Positions 22,090-28,404 of a stretch of 46,722 nucleotides of DNA are shown here, piece after piece (positions within the stretch are counted from its first letter, which is position 1; each line of letters begins with the position of its first letter). This DNA is from a virus. Position numbers and translations under genes: made by a program. The notes beneath the pieces are model-generated. The model was given only the letters and a program-made list of their open reading frames with translations. It was not told where the DNA came from and made no database searches. The stretch lies in IMG/VR virus record IMGVR_UViG_3300025097_000012, positions 1 through 46,722 of that record. One strand, given 5' to 3'.

Positions 22090-22959
22090 CTAACCCTTAA
22101 GGGTTCTGAAGTGTGCGATAATGTGAGGCGACTCCTCAGTGAGCCACCAAGCAGGGGGTGAAATTTTCTCGCCCGAAACACCGCTTACGATGACATGAGA
22201 GCGCCACCCTACTTTTTCGTTTTGTGGATCCCAGCCACCGAGTGTGCTTCCGGTGGTATCCGAGAGGGCCCCGAGGGTGTCATCGAAGCGCGCAGCCACG
22301 GACGCTGAGCCGTCTTGCCTCTCGACGTGATAGTGGGGGATTTTCACAGTATGCCGCCCCTCAGATGGGCTACCCAAGCAGTCGATGCGCGCAAGAATCA
22401 CCGGCTCTCCGGGGCTCGTATAGTTGATCTCAGACCACTCAATAGTGCGAACCATGTGGAGCGCGTCACGTCGTTCCCACAGGCCCTTAAAATAGCCGGT
22501 AACGCTCACCTTAAGAAGCGCACCGTGAGCCACCCCAGCGGCGCGCAGACTATCGAGAACAGCTTTTCGGTACGCACGATTAACGTCGTGTGCCCGGGCA
22601 ATATCAGCCTTGAGCGTGGCACATGTGCGCCGGGTGTGGCCGATCCCTGTCTTGCCATCGCTCCATCCAACTTTATGCTTACAGTAGGAACAGCGGCGCT
22701 TAGGTCCGCGCTGACCTTTCGGAAGCACCGTGCCGGTAATCGGGTGTACGCCGGTGCGTCTTGCGATCTGATCTGCGAGGCTGTTAACGCTGTTTTCATA
22801 ACTGGTTAAATCTGTACCCAGCTTTTCTACTTCAGCCATTCGCGTCCGGAACCGCTTAAGTTGTCCCTCCAGGCGCGCCGTTTCCACCGGGCACGATCGC
22901 TTATTGTGACCGGACTTATAACATACGCTGCACCTAACGGTTCCGCTCCAATTTCCCAT
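22090..22959 (-). CDS. CCHC zinc-knuckle protein (289 aa)
   Basis: ATG at 22959 has GGAG ten bases upstream. Residues 10-23 are an exact CCHC knuckle, C-x2-C-x4-H-x4-C, and residues 90-113 hold a longer version (C-S-Y-C ... G-H-T-R-R-T-C). A coiled segment separates them (26-66). The C-terminal 150 residues are beta-rich and not recognised. Zinc knuckles bind single-stranded RNA or DNA, so an RNA-binding role is the best guess. It is the only gene between two promoters other than the small gene downstream. Confidence 0.7.
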   Translation of the reverse strand: MGNWSGTVRCSVCYKSGHNKRSCPVETARLEGQLKRFRTRMAEVEKLGTDLTSYENSVNSLADQIARRTGVHPITGTVLPKGQRGPKRRCSYCKHKVGWSDGKTGIGHTRRTCATLKADIARAHDVNRAYRKAVLDSLRAAGVAHGALLKVSVTGYFKGLWERRDALHMVRTIEWSEINYTSPGEPVILARIDCLGSPSEGRHTVKIPHYHVERQDGSASVAARFDDTLGALSDTTGSTLGGWDPQNEKVGWRSHVIVSGVSGEKISPPAWWLTEESPHIIAHFRTLKG

Positions 22960-23008
22960 GAGTAATCTCCTCTCAGTTAAAGTAAAATGTTTTCTGACTT
23001 GATGACTT

Positions 23009-23063
23009 ATTATCTCATGAGCGAGAGCAGAAGTCAACCATTAAGTTGTAAAGGGAATGTCAA
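23009..23063 (-). promoter_or_regulatory. Triple-TTGACA promoter module (zinc-knuckle gene)
   Basis: TTGACA (23058-23063), TTTACA (23047-23052), TTGACT (23032-23037), 17 bp, GATAAT (23009-23014). Spacing 11 and 15. Upstream stop TGA in box 1. Confidence 0.85.
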
Positions 23064-23263
23064 GGGACGATTTCCAAACTTGAGCCTACCATACGAACGG
23101 GCTTCGCCTCGCCAGCCCAAAGGACAAGCGGATCCCCCTTGTCGGGATTCACGCGCCCGAAATGATCGAAGGCGATCAAGATGCCGACGATTTCGCGCCG
23201 GCGAAAAGACCCGTGCTTGCTCCGAACCAGGGAGCCGGGGGGGATATCGCACCTTGTAATCAT
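23060..23263 (-). CDS. PGSLV-type SH3/KOW-like protein (67 aa)
   Basis: I-P-P-G-S-L-V-R-S-K-H-G, I-V-G-I-L-I-A-F and P-L-V-L-W-A-G strands, ending S-S-L-E-I-V-P; a family member with a changed first motif. ATGA overlap with the upstream gene; CCT TGA enters the promoter downstream. Confidence 0.65.
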   Translation of the reverse strand: MITRCDIPPGSLVRSKHGSFRRREIVGILIAFDHFGRVNPDKGDPLVLWAGEAKPVRMVGSSLEIVP

Positions 23264-23451
23264 GCTTTCGCCAACTCTTTCAAAGTGGCGATTGCAAGGT
23301 CAATATCGCCCTGGTCGTTGTTCCGCACCCGAAGGTTCCAGAGAGCCCTCGAAATGAATCCCCTTGAAAGCTCCATACGAAGCTGGGGCATGTCCATATT
23401 CACGAGGATTTCAACGAGGATTGCGATTTTCATCTGTCGTTCTGTGATCAT
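23260..23451 (-). CDS. Small helical protein (63 aa)
   Basis: Begins MITERQMKIAILVEILVNM; helical throughout (ELSRGFISRALWNLRVR). The promoter -10 ends only seven bases upstream of the ATG, so the message is leaderless or uses the ATG at 23433. Function unknown. Confidence 0.55.
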   Translation of the reverse strand: MITERQMKIAILVEILVNMDMPQLRMELSRGFISRALWNLRVRNNDQGDIDLAIATLKELAKA

Positions 23452-23457
23452 GTATAC

Positions 23458-23511
23458 ATTATCTCATATGCGGAGGCGGAAGTCAAGCCGATCTTGTCAA
23501 GAGAGTGTCAA
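23458..23511 (-). promoter_or_regulatory. Triple-TTGACA promoter module
   Basis: TTGACA (23506-23511), TTGACA (23495-23500), TTGACT (23481-23486), 17 bp, GATAAT (23458-23463). Spacing 11 and 14. Upstream stop TGA in box 1. Confidence 0.85.
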
Positions 23512-23801
23512 CCCTCCCCTTTCAGATTCTGCCAGTGGGCATCCACGAACAGCGCGCAGTCCTTCAGTCCTGATAACCGAGGTTCTTCAGTCATCTCGCT
23601 AATGCGACAGTCAGCAAGATGCTTTTCGCACCGTTGACCGTAAAGGCGAATAAACTTGATAAGGGCGATCTTGCTAAAAGAGACTTTCCCGCTCCCGAAT
23701 GCGGCATGCTTTACGTGCTTCTGCCTCAGCATACGCGCGATCTTGTAAGCGTCTTCCAGTCCGTCAGGATCGGTAGTGTCGAGTACGATTGTCATTTTCA
23801 T
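23508..23801 (-). CDS. Small basic protein (97 aa)
   Basis: MKMTIVLDTTDPDGLEDAYKIARMLRQKH is a strand plus helix; a basic middle follows (S-K-I-A-L-I-K-F-I-R), then A-L-F-V-D-A-H. It ends GGT TGA inside a promoter box. Four Cys/His residues in the second half are not in a clear zinc pattern. Not recognised. Confidence 0.55.
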   Translation of the reverse strand: MKMTIVLDTTDPDGLEDAYKIARMLRQKHVKHAAFGSGKVSFSKIALIKFIRLYGQRCEKHLADCRISEMTEEPRLSGLKDCALFVDAHWQNLKGEG

Positions 23802-23977
23802 TTGATAATCTCCATATCGTCGGCGTGGACCCCGAGGAGGACTTTCCCGCCCACAAAATGAACCTCAAACAGATCCTCATAATCGAGGATGTTGCCCCAT
23901 ATCAAGCCAATGGTGCCGGGCGATACGGCGATACCGCGCGCGACCGTTACTATGCGAACTAAATCACCGACTTTCAT
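23798..23977 (-). CDS. MKVGDLV array protein (59 aa)
   Basis: Seam ATG at 23977: M-K-V-G-D-L-V-R-I; G-T-I-G-L-I-W and F-E-V-H-F-V-G-G-K-V strands, ending M-E-I-I-K at an ATGA overlap. It is the last member of this run of array 2. Confidence 0.7.
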   Translation of the reverse strand: MKVGDLVRIVTVARGIAVSPGTIGLIWGNILDYEDLFEVHFVGGKVLLGVHADDMEIIK

Positions 23978-24191
23978 TTACTGCCTCCAGATGATAACGA
24001 AAGTACCAGTTGCCTGCTCCACAGACCGCACGAAAGTTTGGATCCATCGTATAAAACCATTTCGCTCGGTATTCATGCGGAAAGGCGCGGGTGAAGTCGC
24101 TGCGGTGCTCCTTCGGATCTGTTTCTCTTATTCCTGTTATGATACCCATAGTCCCATCGGTGCGTAAGCGCACCAGATCACCGACTTTCAT
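23964..24191 (-). CDS. MKVGDLV array protein, duplicate of the 14.0 kb gene (75 aa)
   Basis: M-K-V-G-D-L-V-R-L-R-T-D-G-T-M-G-I-I-T, E-Y-R-A-K-W-F-Y-T and the whole C terminus N-W-Y-F-R-Y-H-L-E-A-V-N-E-S-R match the copy at 14041-14250. This copy carries six more residues in the middle. Both seams are exact 14-nt overlaps. Confidence 0.8.
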   Translation of the reverse strand: MKVGDLVRLRTDGTMGIITGIRETDPKEHRSDFTRAFPHEYRAKWFYTMDPNFRAVCGAGNWYFRYHLEAVNESR

Positions 24192-24348
24192 TTAGAACCT
24201 CAAGGTTGTTATCTGTTCCGCAGAACACACCCTCTGGAAACAGTACCACCCACACATTACAGGTCCACGCTGGATTTCGTTCTTTCTTCTCTACGATCAA
24301 CCCCACAATATTCTGTTGGGTATGTCTTACCAGATCACCGACTTTCAC
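24178..24348 (-). CDS. MKVGDLV array protein (56 aa)
   Basis: Seam GTG at 24348: V-K-V-G-D-L-V-R-H; V-G-L-I-V-E-K-K, C-N-V-W-V-V-L-F strands; ends L-E-V-L-N-E-S-R. A compact complete member. Confidence 0.75.
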   Translation of the reverse strand: MKVGDLVRHTQQNIVGLIVEKKERNPAWTCNVWVVLFPEGVFCGTDNNLEVLNESR

Positions 24349-24496
24349 TGATCACCTCGGCCAGTCCGGAGCACACGCGGCGCCTGCCTTGCTGCGTAAG
24401 AACCCAAAAGGCACCGCCAGAATAGACCGACTCGACCACGATCCCGATCAGCGCCCCTTCGGGTATGGTCCAGCGCACCAGATCACCGACTTTCAT
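24335..24496 (-). CDS. MKVGDLV array protein (53 aa)
   Basis: ATG at 24496: M-K-V-G-D-L-V-R-W; L-I-G-I-V-V-E-S and F-W-V-L-T-Q-Q-G-R-R strands; ends A-E-V-I-S-E-S-R. The frame is open far upstream but the motif sets the start. Confidence 0.75.
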   Translation of the reverse strand: MKVGDLVRWTIPEGALIGIVVESVYSGGAFWVLTQQGRRRVCSGLAEVISESR

Positions 24497-24497
24497 T

Positions 24498-24698
24498 TTA
24501 GTCTCCCAGCTTGACAGGTTTGCGGCAGGCACGTTTGTTTGCTTGTTTCTTCTTATCCTGTTGGACAAGGCGAAGACCGCGCGCGCGAACCATTTCGCCA
24601 CCATCGGCGTAGAACTCGGCGCGTTCGATGGCGCGCCGGGCACGAACATACTTCATGATCTCTTCGCGGCGAGGATTTTTTGATCGTTTGCGACCCAT
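24498..24698 (-). CDS. Small highly basic protein (66 aa)
   Basis: ATG at 24698 (TAATG overlap) opens MGRKRSKNPRREEIMKY; Arg/Lys-rich throughout with a helical centre (ARRAIERAEFYADGGEMVRARGL) and K-K-K-Q-A-N-K-R near the end. Likely binds nucleic acid. Contains one GTTTGTTT octamer. Confidence 0.6.
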   Translation of the reverse strand: MGRKRSKNPRREEIMKYVRARRAIERAEFYADGGEMVRARGLRLVQQDKKKQANKRACRKPVKLGD

Positions 24699-24793
24699 TA
24701 CATCGGCTCCATAAGATAGGCGGACATCCATGCAAAATACACGAACGCGAAAATCATGACCGCGCCCGCTACGTCTTCAAAATGCTGCTTCAT
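24698..24793 (-). CDS. Tiny membrane protein (31 aa)
   Basis: MKQHFEDVAGAVMIFAFVYFAWMSAYLMEPM has one hydrophobic helix (residues 9-27). AGAGGA seven bases upstream, about 25 nt below a triple-box -10, and a TAATG junction to the next gene support expression. Confidence 0.6.
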   Translation of the reverse strand: MKQHFEDVAGAVMIFAFVYFAWMSAYLMEPM

Positions 24794-24820
24794 CTGAATC
24801 CTCTTTCTTGATGATGATCT

Positions 24821-24874
24821 ATTATCCCACAAGTCCAGCCAAAAGTCAAGCCGATCCTGTCAAGAGGATGTCAA
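24821..24874 (-). promoter_or_regulatory. Triple-TTGACA promoter module
   Basis: TTGACA (24869-24874), TTGACA (24858-24863), TTGACT (24844-24849), 17 bp, GATAAT (24821-24826). Spacing 11 and 14. Upstream stop TGA in box 1. Confidence 0.85.
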
Positions 24875-25086
24875 CCCTGATAATCGTCGTTCAAAATTAA
24901 GTCTTCCTTGAGAACGCGGATCTCACGATTTTTTGCGCCCACAAGGCGCACCGTGAAGATCGTCCAATGCCCTGGCTGGAAGGGTGTTTTAGATATCTGG
25001 TGGTGTGCCTTAATGATGAATCCAAGTTGCCCCAGAGGCCGCCCGAGTCCTGCTCTCGTAATCCTAACAAGGTTTCCGGGCTTCAT
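24871..25086 (-). CDS. MKPGNLV-type SH3/KOW-like protein (71 aa)
   Basis: M-K-P-G-N-L-V-R-I, Q-L-G-F-I-I-K-A and W-T-I-F-T-V-R-L-V strands, L-K-E-D-L-I-L. Family member outside the seam system (ATGA overlap upstream). Confidence 0.7.
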   Translation of the reverse strand: MKPGNLVRITRAGLGRPLGQLGFIIKAHHQISKTPFQPGHWTIFTVRLVGAKNREIRVLKEDLILNDDYQG

Positions 25087-25427
25087 GCTGTCAAGGTCGT
25101 CCGGTTAACTTCGATGTTATAACCCCGTTCGAGCGCATGATCACCATCCCACACACAAGCCGCCCACATGCGAAAAACCTGCCACAAGTGCTCAACTGGC
25201 ATTTCGCGTAATTCGTGGAGCGCCCATACCAGACTATCATCGGCAGGTTTTTCGCAATCGGGTCCAGGGAAGTGGACATCCATCGCGTGGATTGCTCCCT
25301 CTTTGTCAGTAGCGCCCAGGAATTCCAGCACTGCGGCAATTGCGGCAATTGCGGCACCCTTCTCGGTCAAGTGCGTAGAACATGATAGTTCCCAATCGTG
25401 CATTGTTTGCATTACCCAAATGGTCAC
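25083..25427 (-). CDS. Protein of unknown function (114 aa)
   Basis: GTG start sharing GTGA with the upstream stop. T-E-K-G-A-A-I-A-A-I-A-A-V-L-E-F-L is a small-residue helix; V-W-A-L-H-E-L-R-E-M and L-W-Q-V-F-R-M-W-A-A-C-V-W are further helices, and H-D-W-E-L and H-F-P-G-P-D-C give many His/Asp. Not recognised. Confidence 0.6.
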   Translation of the reverse strand: MTIWVMQTMHDWELSCSTHLTEKGAAIAAIAAVLEFLGATDKEGAIHAMDVHFPGPDCEKPADDSLVWALHELREMPVEHLWQVFRMWAACVWDGDHALERGYNIEVNRTTLTA

Positions 25428-25768
25428 GGGCTTCTCTTTTCTTTGCTCTCGGCCAACAGTTTTTCAACCCACGCACCATCAAACTCGGCTGCATACTGAT
25501 CGCGAAGCACCAACAATGTTTCGCCGTCCTTCACTTCATTCCGCAGCTTGTAGCCGGGGATAAGAAACTCAGTGCCGGGAGGCATACCGATGAAGACGGA
25601 ACACACCGCGTAAGGCACAGCCTTCCAGCGCGTTTTTTGTTCGCCAGTGCGCTTGTCTTTCCAGCTACGCCGGAAGCGCCGGAAGCGCATGTCAATCACG
25701 CGAGCCTGAAGCATGCCGCCATCGGGCTTGCGGATCATCACGATGTCGTCTTTGTGTAGATAAGCCAT
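25424..25768 (-). CDS. Protein with SH3-like start (114 aa)
   Basis: M-A-Y-L-H-K-D-D-I-V-M-I-R, L-Q-A-R-V-I-D-M-R-F-R-R-F-R-R strongly basic (22-48), then V-C-S-V-F-I-G and a helical end (DGAWVEKLLAESKEK). D-D-I-V resembles the G-D-L-V motif but the body differs. First gene of its transcript. Confidence 0.6.
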   Translation of the reverse strand: MAYLHKDDIVMIRKPDGGMLQARVIDMRFRRFRRSWKDKRTGEQKTRWKAVPYAVCSVFIGMPPGTEFLIPGYKLRNEVKDGETLLVLRDQYAAEFDGAWVEKLLAESKEKRSP

Positions 25769-25800
25769 CTATCGGAGTCCTCCTTTGACTCTATGTATAC

Positions 25801-25854
25801 ATTATACGCTCAAATAGCGCGCAAGTCAAGCCGATCCTGTCAAGAGATTGTCAA
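25801..25854 (-). promoter_or_regulatory. Triple-TTGACA promoter module
   Basis: TTGACA (25849-25854), TTGACA (25838-25843), TTGACT (25824-25829), 17 bp, consensus TATAAT (25801-25806). Spacing 11 and 14. Upstream stop TGA in box 1. Confidence 0.9.
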
Positions 25855-26204
25855 TCGATCTCGTCAGGGTCATAGACTCCCCAATCATCCTGTCCGAAGC
25901 CGCGATAAAGCGTGGTCCCGTCAGCGCGCTTCAAGTAGATATAGCTGACATAGGAGCTTTCTTCTGGGCAATCGGGATCTGTCAATAGCTCAACGCTACC
26001 TGATGCGGCGTGATAATGGGGGCCACTATCCGTCAAGGATGCCATACCGCATGTAGTCGTCCCCTTCAAAACGATCCCATAAAGTTCATTATGCGAACGT
26101 TTGTTTACTTGGCCCCACATATGGTTAGGGTAACCGTCTAACTGACAATAAGTGCCGAGATAACCATCGGCGGTTTCAATGTAAATGTGTGAGCGCGTGC
26201 CCAT
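25851..26204 (-). CDS. MGTRSxI-type phage protein (117 aa)
   Basis: MGTRSHIYIETADGYLGTYCQLDGYP is the start of a small protein type often met in phages: a strand, then Y-C-x-x-D-G-Y-P. G-M-A-S-L and a S-Y-V-S-Y-I-Y-L strand follow. Function unknown. GAGG upstream of ATG. GTTTGTTT at 26099 lies in the coding region. Confidence 0.7.
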   Translation of the reverse strand: MGTRSHIYIETADGYLGTYCQLDGYPNHMWGQVNKRSHNELYGIVLKGTTTCGMASLTDSGPHYHAASGSVELLTDPDCPEESSYVSYIYLKRADGTTLYRGFGQDDWGVYDPDEID

Positions 26205-26221
26205 GTTTTTGTCCTCTCTCT

Positions 26222-26593
26222 CTAAAAGCTGATGCGGATCCTGGTATACGGGTAAATGCCCTCAAAGCCATAGCCGCGACAAACAATATCTTCACTCTCT
26301 TCGCCAGTGCGAACGAAGCGATACATCTCGCAAAGATCGATCTCCTCTCCGTCGATCTTGATCATGTCACCCTCGTCTAACTTGTCCATAAAGTTCTCAA
26401 CAGCCTGGACTCCCGCATAGGACTCGTACCACTTGATGCCCTTCCAGTGAAACATGAGTGCATCCTCTCGGTCGATCACCGCGTCGGCATCGTGACACAA
26501 CTCATAAGCCCTCGGGCAGCTTGTAAATACGTGTACTAACATACCCTCGATGCGCTTGTCTACGGCCAGCACGACCTCAGAACGATAACCCAT
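26222..26593 (-). CDS. MGYRSEV-type phage protein (123 aa)
   Basis: MGYRSEVVLAVDKRIEGML starts another recurrent phage protein type of unknown function; the body has H-W-K-G-I-K-W-Y, D-E-G-D-M-I-K-I-D-G-E and R-I-R-I-S-F at the end. AAGGAA lies upstream of the ATG. First gene below a consensus promoter and in tandem with the MGTRS gene, a pairing that suggests related roles. Confidence 0.7.
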   Translation of the reverse strand: MGYRSEVVLAVDKRIEGMLVHVFTSCPRAYELCHDADAVIDREDALMFHWKGIKWYESYAGVQAVENFMDKLDEGDMIKIDGEEIDLCEMYRFVRTGEESEDIVCRGYGFEGIYPYTRIRISF

Positions 26594-26623
26594 GTTTGCT
26601 TTCCTTTCTTGAGCGTTAAATAT

Positions 26624-26678
26624 ATTATAGACGATATCGCGCCGAAAGTCAACCCCAAAGTTGTCAAGGGAATGTCAA
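26624..26678 (-). promoter_or_regulatory. Triple-TTGACA promoter module
   Basis: TTGACA (26673-26678), TTGACA (26662-26667), TTGACT (26647-26652), 17 bp, consensus TATAAT (26624-26629). Spacing 11 and 15. Upstream stop TGA in box 1. Confidence 0.9.
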
Positions 26679-26923
26679 GCCTCTGAGGCGCTGACAAGTT
26701 CCAGCCATCCAAGTTTTACTTTCTTGCGAACTTGGAGCGTGTCAGTATAACAAACGTCTACTGCTCCACCATAGGTTCCCGCAAAGTGTCCCATACCGTG
26801 AGCTATCATTTCGCGATCTGTTGCGTCAATGAAGCGCGCCGAGTACACATCGCACATGACGGTGGCCAACCTCCCTCCAAAACGGAACCTTACCAAATCG
26901 CCTTTCTTATAATTCATTTTCAT
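26675..26923 (-). CDS. KKGDLV-type SH3/KOW-like protein (82 aa)
   Basis: M-N-Y-K-K-G-D-L-V-R-F, L-A-T-V-M-C-D-V strands, D-V-C-Y-T-D-T-L-Q-V and W-L-E-L-V-S. The start lies in the 3' end of the upstream gene with a 17-nt overlap, a variant of the 14-nt seam (INENEL instead of ISESR). Confidence 0.7.
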   Translation of the reverse strand: MKMNYKKGDLVRFRFGGRLATVMCDVYSARFIDATDREMIAHGMGHFAGTYGGAVDVCYTDTLQVRKKVKLGWLELVSASEA

Positions 26924-27095
26924 TTATAACCTCGCACTGGAATGCGCACCATTCTACTTCTTTCCCATTATAAAGCACAACAATATCCTTAAAGCCAGAA
27001 GGGGATGTGATAGGTCGAAGAAACAGTCCAATGTGTATTTTCGTAGGCACACCGCAGGTGTAATCTGCCCATTTCACCAGATCACCGACTTTCAC
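26907..27095 (-). CDS. MKVGDLV array protein (62 aa)
   Basis: Seam GTG at 27095: V-K-V-G-D-L-V-K-W; I-H-I-G-L-F-L and D-I-V-V-L-Y-N-G-K-E-V-E-W strands; ends C-E-V-I-N-E-N-E-L. Complete member. Confidence 0.75.
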   Translation of the reverse strand: MKVGDLVKWADYTCGVPTKIHIGLFLRPITSPSGFKDIVVLYNGKEVEWCAFQCEVINENEL

Positions 27096-27258
27096 TGATC
27101 ACCTCCAAATAATGACGAGGGTCGGGATAGGGCTTCGGCATGCCGTTCCATTGTACCATGAACCGCCCATCAAGCGGATTGACGCCGACAATGATACCAA
27201 TGAGGCCTTCACTCCGGCGAGGCCATCGATTCCGTCGGACCAGATCACCGACTTTCAT
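27082..27258 (-). CDS. MKVGDLV array protein (58 aa)
   Basis: ATG at 27258: M-K-V-G-D-L-V-R-R; L-I-G-I-I-V-G-V, F-M-V-Q-W-N-G strands; ends Y-L-E-V-I-S-E-S-R. Both ends are exact 14-nt seams. Confidence 0.75.
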   Translation of the reverse strand: MKVGDLVRRNRWPRRSEGLIGIIVGVNPLDGRFMVQWNGMPKPYPDPRHYLEVISESR

Positions 27259-27427
27259 TGATCACCCTCCAATCGCGAGCGCGCTGCCACCCGTCGCCTT
27301 CATCCAGCAACCTGATCCAGTTCACGTCGCCGTCGATGGCCATGAAGTTTAACTCTATTACGAGAAACACTTTGCCAATCTCTTTGGTTGATGGACACCG
27401 ATGCTTTACCAGATCACCGACTTTCAT
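27245..27427 (-). CDS. MKVGDLV array protein (60 aa)
   Basis: ATG at 27427: M-K-V-G-D-L-V-K-H; G-K-V-F-L-V-I-E-L, V-N-W-I-R-L-L strands; ends W-R-V-I-N-E-S-R. ATGA with the upstream gene and seam with the downstream gene; first seam member of array 2. Confidence 0.75.
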   Translation of the reverse strand: MKVGDLVKHRCPSTKEIGKVFLVIELNFMAIDGDVNWIRLLDEGDGWQRARDWRVINESR

Positions 27428-27651
27428 GTTAATACCTTAAAACGATCAAGACTAAAATGAGATACCGTAGTGCGCGCGCCGTAGTACGATGGCAACGGCT
27501 CGAACCACTGCACAGTAACATGGTCTTTATTGTCGGCGGACTTCTCTCTCGATGTGAAACTTGTGACGTAGCCAACGTGCCCCTTAAAGGTGCCGTAAAT
27601 GGGTGGTTCGCCCATTGGCAAGCCGACGTATCTAATAACCGATCCAATCAT
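27424..27651 (-). CDS. SH3/KOW-like protein (75 aa)
   Basis: M-I-G-S-V-I-R-Y-V-G-L replaces the G-D-L-V motif; H-V-G-Y-V-T-S-F and H-V-T-V-Q-W-F-E strands, and L-D-R-F-K-V-L-T at the end. ATG overlaps a small upstream ORF (ATGA). Its -10 lies directly upstream of the ATG. Confidence 0.65.
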   Translation of the reverse strand: MIGSVIRYVGLPMGEPPIYGTFKGHVGYVTSFTSREKSADNKDHVTVQWFEPLPSYYGARTTVSHFSLDRFKVLT

Positions 27652-27791
27652 GACAGCAGTATACCCTCTATAAGTAGAAAAGTCAAGCGGCTCTTGTCAA
27701 GAAAATGTGTCGCCATCCATGTGGCGGCGAATGAAAGCGCAAAGGTGGTAAGGGCCATGGCGGCAATTATCAACTGGCTTCTCATATTCAT
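27648..27791 (-). CDS. Small membrane protein reading through a promoter module (47 aa)
   Basis: ATG 27791 (or 27785) opens a hydrophobic helix (LIIAAMALTTFALSFAATW). The frame then runs through the whole promoter module (HFLDKSRLTFLLIEGILLS) to a TCATGA stop overlapping the next start. In this module the first box has lost its TTGACA and so its TGA, which may explain the run-on. The promoter -10 is too close for a normal leader. Confidence 0.4.
   Translation of the reverse strand: MNMRSQLIIAAMALTTFALSFAATWMATHFLDKSRLTFLLIEGILLS
27658..27711 (-). promoter_or_regulatory. Promoter module with degenerate first box
   Basis: First box degenerate (GACACA, 27706-27711), TTGACA (27695-27700), TTGACT (27681-27686), 17 bp, TATACT (27658-27663). 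Spacing 11 and 14. It drives the SH3-like gene at 27.4 kb. Confidence 0.75.
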
Positions 27792-27797
27792 ACCTAT

Positions 27798-27852
27798 AAT
27801 ATAGCACAGCATGTCCAGCGAGTCAAGTCCGAAATTGTCATGAGAATGTCAA
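27798..27852 (-). promoter_or_regulatory. Triple-box promoter module
   Basis: TTGACA (27847-27852), ATGACA (27836-27841), TTGACT (27821-27826), 17 bp, TATATT (27798-27803). Spacing 11 and 15. A TGA in box 1 ends a 17-codon in-frame extension of the upstream zinc gene, not its annotated stop. Confidence 0.8.
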
Positions 27853-27902
27853 GCGCTAGCACCTAAAGCATGCTCGAAGGAAAGGTTTGTTTGGCGTTCT
27901 TT

Positions 27903-28127
27903 TCATTCCCCTCCCCTCCTGTCAAACAGGTCTTCCACGGATCCCGTATAGCTATGTGGGGCCATTTCGCGCAGATTTTGTTGAGTGCGCCGGGCGATAA
28001 TTCGGTTAGCCGTACGATCTCCACATGTCAAGCAAGTAGAGTAACCAAGTTGCTTGCGCTTATAATTGTAATCATCCCCGCATCTAATGCAGGTCGCGTG
28101 TCTATCATCTGTTTCATTTGTTTTCAT
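27903..28127 (-). CDS. Zinc-ribbon protein (74 aa)
   Basis: C-I-R-C (13-16) and C-L-T-C (32-35) with aromatic and basic residues between them form a zinc ribbon. The polar C terminus ends RRGGE. After the TGA the same frame stays open for 17 codons to a TGA in the next promoter box, so the present stop may be a recent truncation. It overlaps the end of the upstream gene. Confidence 0.65.
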   Translation of the reverse strand: MKTNETDDRHATCIRCGDDYNYKRKQLGYSTCLTCGDRTANRIIARRTQQNLREMAPHSYTGSVEDLFDRRGGE

Positions 28128-28404
28128 AATATTCTCCTTCTGAGTTAAAGAAACGAAATCGTCGTCTCAAATTGAAAAGGTTCGCTTCCAGTTCCGTACT
28201 CCTTCTGCTGTTTCCCATCTCGCTACAGTTAGGCTGGCAAGGCCGATGCCATTGGATTTGCCACGTAGGACTCCCAAACCACTCGTCACGGTCCATGAGA
28301 ATGCCCACTCTACCAACGGGAAATCCCGCGTTGTCCCCACAAATAATCATATCGCCATGGCGAAACTTATACCTATGCTGACGCTTTCTTGGATTTTTTC
28401 TCAT
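28114..28404 (-). CDS. HGDMI-type SH3/KOW-like protein (96 aa)
   Basis: ATG at 28404 (ATGA overlap) opens MRKNPRKRQHRYKFRHGDMIICG; then G-R-V-G-I-L-M-D-R-D-E and W-Q-I-Q-W strands and L-E-A-N-L-F. The basic start and basic end (LRRRFRFF) suggest nucleic-acid contact. Family member with longer tails. Confidence 0.65.
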   Translation of the reverse strand: MRKNPRKRQHRYKFRHGDMIICGDNAGFPVGRVGILMDRDEWFGSPTWQIQWHRPCQPNCSEMGNSRRSTELEANLFNLRRRFRFFNSEGEYYENK

